Assembly (NCBI GenBank): GCA_030667765.1 | Contig: DAOUVF010000003.1 | Span: 1 to 20,658, forward strand | Direction of reading: 5' to 3' | From: Bacteroides sp. | GTDB lineage: Bacteria; Bacteroidota; Bacteroidia; Bacteroidales; SM23-62 | Length of the DNA stretch: 20,658 bases | Shown: one piece after another, positions 1-7,020 of the stretch | Numbering within the stretch: position 1 is the stretch's first letter | Layout of the letters: each line of letters begins with the position of its first letter | Position numbers and translations under genes: made by a program | The notes under the pieces: model-generated | Seen by the model: only the letters and a program-made list of their open reading frames with translations | Told to the model about the DNA's origin: nothing | Database searches by the model: none

Positions 1-13
1 AGGTAGAATAGTA

Positions 14-1762
14 ATGAAACGAATACAATTTGTTTTACTCTTTGCCATTCCGGTAATATTGCTTCCTGGCATCAGGTGCTCTGATTCCGACAAAAAAACA
101 TCATCGGAAGAAAAGCCTAATATCATCTTAATAATGATTGATAATGTTGGTTATCCTGAATTTGGCATAAACGGGAATGAATTGGTGAAAACCCCCAACT
201 TAAACCACTTTGCAAGCGAGGGAATCCGGTTTTACCGCTTTTACAGTAACCCCTTGTGTGCACCTACCCGTGCCAGTTTAATGACCGGGCGGTATTATTA
301 TCGAACCGGAGTATTACATACATCCCGTGGTGGGGCAAAAATGCACGGGAGTGAAGTAACAATTGCAGAATTACTAAAAAATGTTGGATATACAACAGGT
401 ATATTTGGGAAGTGGCATTTGGGTGATAATTACCCTATGCGCCCCCAGGATCAGGGCTTTGACGAAACATTGATTCATAAATCGGGAAGGCTTGGCCAGG
501 TTCCCGACAAACCCAATACATATATAAATCCTAAATTATGGGAAAACGGGCAATATGTCCAAAAGCATGGTTATTGTACAGACATCTTTTTTGATGCTGC
601 AATTAATTTTATACAAAAACATCAAAATAACCCCTTCTTTATTTATCTGCCTACCAATGTTGCCCATGCAACATCAGAAGCTGGACTGGAAGTTCCTCAA
701 AAATACAGTACACCGTATTTAGAAATGGGGTACAAAAAAAATATTGCAACCGTGTGCGGTATGATCAATAATTTTGATGAAAATTTTGGGCGTTTGACTG
801 ACAAGTTATCCTCTCTTGGACTAAGGGAAAAAACACTGGTAATATTCCTTAGCGATGATGGCAATGTCAGGATTAATAAAGTCGATTTACAGGGGCATGG
901 TTATTCCACTCCTTATGAGGGCAGTATCAGGGTACCCTGTTTTATCCAATGGCCTGGTCATCTACCTGGAAAATTAAAGGTCGATCAGATTGCTAACCAT
1001 ATTGATATTTTACCCACCTTATTGGATGCTGCCGGTGCAGATGCCCCCGACAATTTAACTATTGATGGGGTAAGCCTATTGCCTTTGCTGGAAGGAAAAG
1101 GCAAGGACTGGGTTGACAGGATGATATTCCTGCAATGTGAGCGTGGAATGACTCCTCACAGGTACAAGAATTGTGCAGTGATTTCAGAAAGGTTCAAGTT
1201 AATTGGTTACCCGAATACCTTTGAAGAGAGAGATCTAATAACATCACGCCATAATCCTGTTTTAGAACTTTACGATATTTCTTCCGATCCCGGTGAGACA
1301 ACCAACCTTGCAGACCGCCATCCGGAAATACTGCAAAATTTAAGGGCAGCTTATGATAACTGGTTTGATGATGTTAAAAGTACCCGGCAGTTTTCCCCGG
1401 GTTTAATCCATGTGGGGGCCGATGCTGAAAACCCCGTTTACCTGTGTCGTTACCAGGACGCTACTTATATTGATAAAAAACCCGCAGGATGGCCACTCTT
1501 CATTGAACGGCCTGGTAAATACGAGGTTACTGTAAACAGAGGAGAATCGGTGGAAGAAGGAAAATTGATTATTCAATTTGATTCAACGTATGTTGTTCAG
1601 CCTTTAGACCAGGGAGCGAACAAGGCTGTTGTTTCTTTCCCGGAAGGTAAGGTAAACTTTAATGCGTGGGTAAAAGAAGGGGGGAAGGATTACACTCCGC
1701 GACCAGATGAAGATAAAATCGGCGATGTTTTAATCAGGCGTATTCATTCTATTCCACAGTAA
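14..1762 (+). CDS. Exported type I sulfatase (arylsulfatase family)
   Basis: This gene encodes a 582-residue formylglycine-dependent sulfatase that would hydrolyse sulfate esters, probably on sulfated glycans, outside the cytoplasm. Residues 1-22 form a hydrophobic export signal. Cys22 could be a lipidation site, but Arg at -1 makes the lipobox poor. The maturation motif CAPTR is at 82-86, with Cys82 the residue converted to formylglycine, followed by the usual SLMTGR. GKWHLG lies at 132-137 and YEGS-RVP at 301-308. The first metal site reads DNVG (43-46) rather than DDxG, and the second reads SDDG (280-283) rather than SDNG. The Lys expected four residues before Tyr301 is Tyr297. A C-terminal extension (about 460-582) follows the catalytic fold. 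The gene is richer in A/T than the rest of the window and its 3' end overlaps glmS. No maturase gene is present nearby. The family is secure; the substrate is unknown. Confidence 0.93.
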   Translation: MKRIQFVLLFAIPVILLPGIRCSDSDKKTSSEEKPNIILIMIDNVGYPEFGINGNELVKTPNLNHFASEGIRFYRFYSNPLCAPTRASLMTGRYYYRTGVLHTSRGGAKMHGSEVTIAELLKNVGYTTGIFGKWHLGDNYPMRPQDQGFDETLIHKSGRLGQVPDKPNTYINPKLWENGQYVQKHGYCTDIFFDAAINFIQKHQNNPFFIYLPTNVAHATSEAGLEVPQKYSTPYLEMGYKKNIATVCGMINNFDENFGRLTDKLSSLGLREKTLVIFLSDDGNVRINKVDLQGHGYSTPYEGSIRVPCFIQWPGHLPGKLKVDQIANHIDILPTLLDAAGADAPDNLTIDGVSLLPLLEGKGKDWVDRMIFLQCERGMTPHRYKNCAVISERFKLIGYPNTFEERDLITSRHNPVLELYDISSDPGETTNLADRHPEILQNLRAAYDNWFDDVKSTRQFSPGLIHVGADAENPVYLCRYQDATYIDKKPAGWPLFIERPGKYEVTVNRGESVEEGKLIIQFDSTYVVQPLDQGANKAVVSFPEGKVNFNAWVKEGGKDYTPRPDEDKIGDVLIRRIHSIPQ

Positions 1763-3584
1763 CTGATTTAGCGAGATTGCGCGGCTGGTCCACGTCGCAT
1801 CCGCGCATGACGGCTATGTGGTAGGACAATAATTGCAGTGGTACTACAGCCAGCAGTGAGACTAGTTTTTCATCACATTTAGGGATCTCCAGCACATGAT
1901 CGGCCATATTCTTTATTACCGTATCCCCCTCGGTAACGATGGCAATGACGATTCCGTTCCGGGCCTTTACTTCCTGAATATTACTTACGATTTTTTCATA
2001 TGACTTATCCTTGGCGGCGATAACAACTACAGGCATGAGTCGATCAATGAGGGCAATGGGGCCATGCTTCATTTCCGCTGCCGGATATCCTTCGGCATGT
2101 ATGTAGGAAATCTCTTTCAGCTTCAGGGCCCCCTCCAGTGCCACCGGGAAGAAATAGCCACGCCCGAGGTACAAGAAGTTATGGGCTCCTTTGTACATTT
2201 CAGCTATCTTCTTATACTGGTCATTTAAGGTCAGGAGGTTTTCCAGTTTTGAAGGAATCTGGTTCATTTCCTTGATCAGGTCTAAATAAACCTCATCCGT
2301 AAGTAATCCGCGTTTCCGGCCGATCAGTATAGCCATAAGGATCAGCACGGTAACCTGGGCTGTAAAAGCCTTGGTTGAAGCTACCCCGATCTCGGGACCA
2401 GCATGGGTATATACCCCAGCATCTGTTTCTCTCGAGATGCTGGATCCGACAACGTTACAGACTCCCAGGACCAGGGCACCGGCTTCCTTGGCAAGCTGGA
2501 TCGCGGCCAGTGTATCCGCGGTCTCCCCGCTCTGACTGATGGCAATGACTACATCATCCTTGGTGATTAGCGGGTTCCTGTACCGGAATTCGCTCGCATA
2601 CTCTACTTCTACCGGTAGCCTTGCCAGGTCTTCGAAAAGGTACTCCCCTACCAGGCCTGCATGCCAGGACGTCCCGCACCCAATGATAATTATGCGTTTT
2701 GCCTCGATCAGGCGCGGCATCACATCGTAGAGTCCACCAAGCCGGAGGTCTTTCAGGTCAGGCTTGATGCGTCCCCTGAAAGTATCCTTTATGGAGCGGG
2801 GCTGCTCGAAGATTTCCTTGAGCATGAAATGATCAAAACCGTTCTTCTCCATCATACCTATTTCCAGATCAAGCTGCTGGACTTTCGGTATGAGGGTATC
2901 ATTGCCTACAGTTTTTAGGAGCAACTCATTCTTTTTGATGATGGCAACATCATCATTGTTAAGGTAGATCACACTTTTGGTGTACTCCACTATGGGGGAG
3001 GCATCAGAGGCAAGGAAATATTCATTTTCACCTATTCCTACAACCAGTGGACTGCCTTTCCGGGCAGCAATCAACTTATCCGGTTCATCCTTGCATAAAA
3101 TGACCAGCCCATAGGCACCGACCACCTTGGTCAGTGCTAACCTGACAGCGATCTCTGCCGATACTTTCCCTTTCAGATAGATGTACTCTATCAGGTTGGC
3201 AAGGACCTCGGTATCGGTTTCACTGTAAAAGGAATATCCCCGCCCGGTAAGCTTTTCTTTAAGGCTGGTGTAATTTTCGATGATCCCGTTATGGATCAGG
3301 ACGAAATGACCGTTCGCCGAGGTGTGGGGATGCGCATTGGTATCATTGGGTTCCCCGTGGGTAGCCCAGCGTGTATGTCCTATCCCAATATTCCCGGCGA
3401 CATCTTTATCTGATACATATTGCTCCAGATCTGCTACCTTCCCCTGCTTCTTCCAGACCCTTATTTCTTCTTTGAGTATGGATATGCCTGCTGAGTCGTA
3501 CCCCCTGTATTCCAGCCTTTTCAATCCGTTTATCAAAATGGGGTATGCATTTTTATCCCCGATATAACCGACAATCCCACACAT
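1749..3584 (-). CDS. glmS: Glutamine--fructose-6-phosphate aminotransferase (isomerizing)
   Basis: GlmS makes glucosamine-6-phosphate from fructose-6-phosphate and glutamine in the cytoplasm, the first step towards UDP-GlcNAc for peptidoglycan and LPS. The 611-residue protein matches the usual length of about 609. Cys2 is the N-terminal nucleophile of the class II glutaminase domain, exposed after Met removal. This domain also carries TRWATHG (71-77) and HNGIIENY (98-105). Two SIS sugar-isomerase domains follow, with CGTS at 303-306, SQSGET at 350-355 and the MKHGPIALID segment in the C-terminal half. The protein ends in the family-typical DQPRNLAKSVTVE. The start codon directly abuts the stop of the upstream DUF4270 gene (TAA then ATG, no spacer), so translation is probably coupled. 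The last 14 bases overlap the sulfatase gene on the other strand. No glmS ribozyme is visible upstream, and there is no room for one. Confidence 0.98.
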   Translation of the reverse strand: MCGIVGYIGDKNAYPILINGLKRLEYRGYDSAGISILKEEIRVWKKQGKVADLEQYVSDKDVAGNIGIGHTRWATHGEPNDTNAHPHTSANGHFVLIHNGIIENYTSLKEKLTGRGYSFYSETDTEVLANLIEYIYLKGKVSAEIAVRLALTKVVGAYGLVILCKDEPDKLIAARKGSPLVVGIGENEYFLASDASPIVEYTKSVIYLNNDDVAIIKKNELLLKTVGNDTLIPKVQQLDLEIGMMEKNGFDHFMLKEIFEQPRSIKDTFRGRIKPDLKDLRLGGLYDVMPRLIEAKRIIIIGCGTSWHAGLVGEYLFEDLARLPVEVEYASEFRYRNPLITKDDVVIAISQSGETADTLAAIQLAKEAGALVLGVCNVVGSSISRETDAGVYTHAGPEIGVASTKAFTAQVTVLILMAILIGRKRGLLTDEVYLDLIKEMNQIPSKLENLLTLNDQYKKIAEMYKGAHNFLYLGRGYFFPVALEGALKLKEISYIHAEGYPAAEMKHGPIALIDRLMPVVVIAAKDKSYEKIVSNIQEVKARNGIVIAIVTEGDTVIKNMADHVLEIPKCDEKLVSLLAVVPLQLLSYHIAVMRGCDVDQPRNLAKSVTVE

Positions 3585-4862
3585 TTATAATCTGGTATAA
3601 GTGATTTCCAGTCTGGTCCTTTTAATGAAATCCTCGCTCCAACCATACAGAACCCCCCGGGTGACTGTTTCATTCCCTTTGGTAGGCCGGATGATCATTT
3701 CCAGATTATCCACATCCCCCTGAGCGAGGCTTTGAAGCTGCACTTTTATGGTAAAGTTATAGGAATTTGAGAATTCTTGATAGTCCCCTCCAAAAGATTC
3801 AGGTGCGATAACCTGATCGTATACGAAATTATATCTGCCATCGGGCTCCTGCATATACATTACCACTCTGGTGGGTAAGTTTTCACTTTTTTGTTGGGTC
3901 AGGCTGGTATCTGCCACCGGGAAGATTAATTTAGCTTCATTTATGGCCACTGGCATGGAATCAATCCAATGGGGAAATCCCGGGAACCTTATTTTCGGGA
4001 ACACCCCGGCCATGGACTGAATAAACAACAGGCTGTCATTCCGGGAGGTATCAGTTAAGAATTCCTCGATGGGATACCCTGTATAATCATGCGAAAAAAG
4101 GTTGAATTGCTGGCATCTCTGCCTGGTAATTGTATAATTCTGGGAAATTGAATCCACTGTGTCGTTGGCATAATAAAACCGAAGCATTGTACCAGCTGCA
4201 TCAGCGCTTATTGTGGCAATGCCCCCTTCGGTCTCAACATCATCACCTGTGATATAAAGACCGTACATCATTTCCTGGACATAATCTGTACTGGACAGGA
4301 TGGAATCCTCCGCCTTCAGGAATTTATTGATAAATGTTTCCTCCGTGATCTGTATCCTGATAAGCGTATCATCCTTTGTCATCCACCCATATCCTAATTC
4401 AGGCTGGCGATACAGATCGGTAATATCCTGGTTGGTATAATAATTGGTGTCCTTCCGGATAAATTCCATGAACTCATATACCCTTATTTGCTGAGAAAGG
4501 TTGTCTTCACCCTGGAATTTCTCATAGTGCAGGGTTAAAATGACGGAATCTATCTTGGGATTGGGACCAAAACTGCCGGTATTTGAGGTTGCTTCAATCT
4601 GAGTAACATACTCTGCCTTGGAAAATCCGAAAAGCGGGTCAATAATGCTTCCCAGTAGCTGGACGTCCTTATTGCTCCCCACCAGGGAATCTCCCAATTT
4701 TGTATAACCATAAACAACCTCCATTGAATCAAAAGATATAGTAAAATTATCCCCGCTGGGGAGTAGATCGCTGCCTATATAATCTGGTTTCGTTTCACAC
4801 CCGCTCAAAAGCATGAAAAACACCAAACCAAAAATAAAATTGGGAAGAAACTCAGTCCTCAT
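3585..4862 (-). CDS. DUF4270 family lipoprotein
   Basis: This 425-residue protein has a lipoprotein signal with a clean lipobox, LSGC, and Cys22 as the lipidated residue. It should be exported and anchored in the outer or inner membrane. The remainder is rich in beta-strand-like segments, Asp, Ser and Thr, and matches my recollection of the Bacteroidota-specific DUF4270 family, including the early stretch containing DYIGSDLLP and repeated pieces of the type IDSVILTL. No catalytic motif is visible and the molecular role is unknown. Its first 11 bases overlap the end of the GT5-like gene, and its stop touches the glmS start, so the three genes form one transcript. Location next to glmS and a sugar-transferase-like protein suggests an envelope or surface-glycan role (inference). 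Confidence 0.85.
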   Translation of the reverse strand: MRTEFLPNFIFGLVFFMLLSGCETKPDYIGSDLLPSGDNFTISFDSMEVVYGYTKLGDSLVGSNKDVQLLGSIIDPLFGFSKAEYVTQIEATSNTGSFGPNPKIDSVILTLHYEKFQGEDNLSQQIRVYEFMEFIRKDTNYYTNQDITDLYRQPELGYGWMTKDDTLIRIQITEETFINKFLKAEDSILSSTDYVQEMMYGLYITGDDVETEGGIATISADAAGTMLRFYYANDTVDSISQNYTITRQRCQQFNLFSHDYTGYPIEEFLTDTSRNDSLLFIQSMAGVFPKIRFPGFPHWIDSMPVAINEAKLIFPVADTSLTQQKSENLPTRVVMYMQEPDGRYNFVYDQVIAPESFGGDYQEFSNSYNFTIKVQLQSLAQGDVDNLEMIIRPTKGNETVTRGVLYGWSEDFIKRTRLEITYTRL

Positions 4863-5676
4863 TAACCTTTTGCATTAATATTTCATCATAGAAGTCCGAG
4901 TAGGCATCTATGTACTCCTCCTCTGGCTTGTATTCAAGAACGGGTTTCTTAAGGGAATTGATATATTTATGGATAGATTTATTGATCTCATTACTGCCGA
5001 TAATTACTGCATCAGATAATTCAATAGCCATCTTGGTCAGATTTTCAAAACTGGGGGTTGTCAAACCAGTGACATCATCATCCTTAATCCCATCAATTTT
5101 CAGTTTAACCTTGAAATCCTTATCCAAAGGCTTATTGAAATCATCATTATAAACAGAATAAACAATCTTTGAATTATTATAGAGGGGGTCATCCACAAAG
5201 GACCGCTTCAGGTACAGTGGTACCAGAGCTGTGATCCAACCATGGCAATGTACAACATCCGGAGACCAGCGAAGTTTCCTGACTGTTTCCAGCACACCCC
5301 TGGCAAAAAAGATGGCTCTTTCATCGTTGTCCTGAAAGGAATCCCCGTTCTCATCAGCCAACACAGATTTATAATGAAAGTAATCTTCATTATCAATAAA
5401 ATATACCTGCATTCGTGCCGACTGAATGGAAGCCACCTTGATGATCAGCGGATGATCCGTATCATCAATAATAAGATTCATCCCGGAAAGCCTGATCACT
5501 TCATGCAATTGATTCCTTCGCTCATTGATAGAACCGTACTTTGGCATGAACGTCCGGATTTCCCTTCCTTTTTCCTGGATTCCCTGTGGGAGGTATCTCC
5601 CAATCTTCGACATTTCTGATTCGGGAAGGTATGGAGTGATTTCTTGAGAGATGAATAATATTTTGGCTTGTTTCAT
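4852..5676 (-). CDS. Short GT5 / starch-synthase-domain protein, probably not an active glycogen synthase
   Basis: This 274-residue protein resembles only the N-terminal Rossmann half of glycogen/starch synthase (GT family 5). Matching pieces are EITPYLPE (12-19), LPQGIQEKG followed by FMPKYGSINER (43-53), YFIDNEDYF (92-100), the DERAIFFARGVLE segment (118-130) and PDVVHCHGW (139-147). Full glycogen synthases are about 470-500 residues and carry a second GT domain, which is absent here. The ADP-glucose-binding KTGG motif near the N terminus is replaced by SKIG (23-26), and the usual HDW reads HGW. The C terminus is followed directly by DUF4270 with no frameshifted remainder, so this is a stable short form rather than a recent truncation. 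It is first in the operon with DUF4270 and glmS. It is often annotated as glycogen synthase, but catalysis is doubtful. A regulatory, scaffold or sugar-binding role is possible. Confidence 0.82.
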   Translation of the reverse strand: MKQAKILFISQEITPYLPESEMSKIGRYLPQGIQEKGREIRTFMPKYGSINERRNQLHEVIRLSGMNLIIDDTDHPLIIKVASIQSARMQVYFIDNEDYFHYKSVLADENGDSFQDNDERAIFFARGVLETVRKLRWSPDVVHCHGWITALVPLYLKRSFVDDPLYNNSKIVYSVYNDDFNKPLDKDFKVKLKIDGIKDDDVTGLTTPSFENLTKMAIELSDAVIIGSNEINKSIHKYINSLKKPVLEYKPEEEYIDAYSDFYDEILMQKVNED

Positions 5677-5698
5677 AAGTTCGAATGAAAACGCCCCA

Positions 5699-5706
5699 CA
5701 AAATTA
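5699..5706 (-). promoter_or_regulatory. Bacteroidota-type -7 element for the GT5-like/DUF4270/glmS operon
   Basis: Read on the minus strand, this is TAATTTTG, an exact match to the Bacteroidota consensus TAnnTTTG. It lies 22 bases upstream of the ATG at 5676, which would give a short 5' leader of roughly 15 bases. I see no good TTTG (-33) box at the expected spacing of about 20 bases. Confidence 0.5.
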
Positions 5707-5773
5707 CTAAAAAATCTTCATTCCTGGCACTTATGCACAGGTTATTAACACTGTGGTTTGAACAGGGAAATCT

Positions 5774-5781
5774 CTATCTTT
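5774..5781 (+). promoter_or_regulatory. Bacteroidota-type -7 element for panC
   Basis: TATCTTTG is an exact match to TAnnTTTG and lies 18 bases before the chosen panC ATG at 5800. It argues against starting panC at the TTG at 5758, which would be upstream of the transcription start. A TTTG occurs at 5757-5760 but is closer than the usual -33 spacing. Confidence 0.5.
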
Positions 5782-5799
5782 GTAAAAACTCAATCCGTG

Positions 5800-6645
5800 A
5801 TGGTGCCCGTACTAACCGTCCAGGAAGCCGGAAAACAGCTAAAATCTCTCTGGCAGGAAGAAGGTTCTCTGGGATTTATCCCAACTATGGGGGCACTGCA
5901 TGAGGGACATATGTCACTGATCCGCCGTTCAGTCAATGAAAATCAATTCACAGCTGTAAGCATATTCGTGAATCCAACCCAGTTTAATGAGAAGCATGAT
6001 TTTGATCATTATCCCAGAAACCTGGAAACAGACCTGGAGACCATGGCATCCTTCCCAATTGACCTGGTATTTGCACCCGGATCATCGGAAATCTATCCGG
6101 AACCGGATACCCGGGTGTTTGATTTCGGGGGATTGGATAAAACCATGGAAGGACTGCACCGGCCTGGTCATTTTAATGGGGTCGCCCAGGTGGTCAGCAA
6201 GCTCTTTGATATCATTCGTCCCGACAGGGCATATTTTGGCGAAAAGGACTTTCAACAGCTTGCTGTTATCAGGGCATTGGTCAGGCAGCTGGACATCCCC
6301 GTGGAGATCATTGCTTGTCCGATAATCAGGGAGGCGGATGGATTGGCAATGAGTTCCCGAAACAAACTCCTTACAGCCGGGCAACGCACTGCTGCCACTG
6401 GTGTTTCAAAAGCCCTTTTCCGGGCACGGGACCTGGCTGGAACACTGCCTGTGGACAAGCTTCAGGAAAAGATCATACACCTGCTCAACAAGCATCCGCT
6501 GGTGGAAGTTGAATATTTTAAGATCGTAGACAGGGAGAATTTGCAACAGGTCAGTGACTGGTCTGAAGCTGGCGCTAAGATAGGATGTATAGCTGCACAA
6601 ATCGGGAAGGTTAGATTAATAGATAATATTAATATTTCTTCTTAA
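5800..6645 (+). CDS. panC: Pantothenate synthetase (pantoate--beta-alanine ligase)
   Basis: PanC joins pantoate and beta-alanine using ATP, via pantoyl-adenylate, in coenzyme A synthesis. From ATG 5800 the protein is 281 residues, the usual family length. The reading frame could be extended to a TTG at 5758, but that would precede the probable promoter. Visible motifs are PTMGALHEGH (28-37, the HIGH-type nucleotide-binding signature), SIFVNPTQF (54-62), RPGHFNGVAQVVSKLF (121-136), YFGEKDFQQ (145-153) and MSSRN before the C-terminal domain. It is divergent from the GT5-like gene across a gap of about 120 bases and is followed 12 bases later by panD, which supplies its beta-alanine. These two genes head a long plus-strand cluster. 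Confidence 0.97.
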   Translation: MVPVLTVQEAGKQLKSLWQEEGSLGFIPTMGALHEGHMSLIRRSVNENQFTAVSIFVNPTQFNEKHDFDHYPRNLETDLETMASFPIDLVFAPGSSEIYPEPDTRVFDFGGLDKTMEGLHRPGHFNGVAQVVSKLFDIIRPDRAYFGEKDFQQLAVIRALVRQLDIPVEIIACPIIREADGLAMSSRNKLLTAGQRTAATGVSKALFRARDLAGTLPVDKLQEKIIHLLNKHPLVEVEYFKIVDRENLQQVSDWSEAGAKIGCIAAQIGKVRLIDNINISS

Positions 6646-6650
6646 CTTTG
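6643..6650 (+). promoter_or_regulatory. Possible internal -7 element in front of panD
   Basis: TAACTTTG matches TAnnTTTG exactly and overlaps the panC stop codon (its TAA is the first three bases). Only seven bases separate it from the panD ATG at 6658, so a transcript started here would be leaderless or nearly so. No convincing -33 box is seen. It may be a real internal promoter or a chance match. Confidence 0.35.
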
Positions 6651-6657
6651 CCGCGAT

Positions 6658-7011
6658 ATGAATATCGAGGTTGTCAAATCGAAGATCCACATGGTCACCG
6701 TAACGGAGGCAGTTCTCCATTACGTGGGCAGTATCACCATTGATGAAGACCTGATGGACGCCGCCAATATCATAGCCAATGAGAAGGTACAGGTGGTTAA
6801 TGTAAACAATGGGGAACGTCTTGAAACTTATGTAATTACGGGAGAAAGGGGATCGGGCATTATTTGTATGAATGGCCCTGCTGCACGTAAAGTAGCCGTA
6901 GGTGATATCATAATTATTATCTCATATGCTTCATTGGACTTTGAAGAGGCGAAAACCTTCGAACCGACCATCATATTCCCTGACACCGCTACCAATAAAC
7001 CTGTCAAGTAA
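6658..7011 (+). CDS. panD: Aspartate 1-decarboxylase (pyruvoyl-dependent)
   Basis: PanD decarboxylates L-aspartate to beta-alanine for PanC. The 117-residue proenzyme has the self-cleavage site Gly24-Ser25 in HYVGSITID; Ser25 becomes the pyruvoyl group. Lys9, Arg54, Thr57 and Tyr58 are at the same positions as in the E. coli enzyme, and ERGSGIICMNGPAAR covers the conserved central strand. The length is slightly under the usual 126 or so, with the difference at the C terminus. It follows panC by 12 bases and precedes a membrane-protein gene by 9 bases in the same reading frame. All expected catalytic residues are present, so it should be active without a separate pyridoxal enzyme. Confidence 0.97.
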   Translation: MNIEVVKSKIHMVTVTEAVLHYVGSITIDEDLMDAANIIANEKVQVVNVNNGERLETYVITGERGSGIICMNGPAARKVAVGDIIIIISYASLDFEEAKTFEPTIIFPDTATNKPVK

Positions 7012-7020
7012 AAACCCTTC

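Noticed and set aside
1749..3584. Open reading frames on the plus strand opposite glmS
   Set aside because: They lie antisense inside a fully supported glmS gene, show no motif or signal, and are explained as codon-usage shadows.
3585..3700. A glmS ribozyme/riboswitch upstream of glmS
   Set aside because: The upstream bases are coding sequence of DUF4270 with no spacer, and I see none of the expected ribozyme core. The element is typical of Firmicutes.
5685..5903. An open frame overlapping the panC start on the plus strand
   Set aside because: It overlaps panC in another frame, has no homology signal, and begins upstream of the predicted panC promoter.
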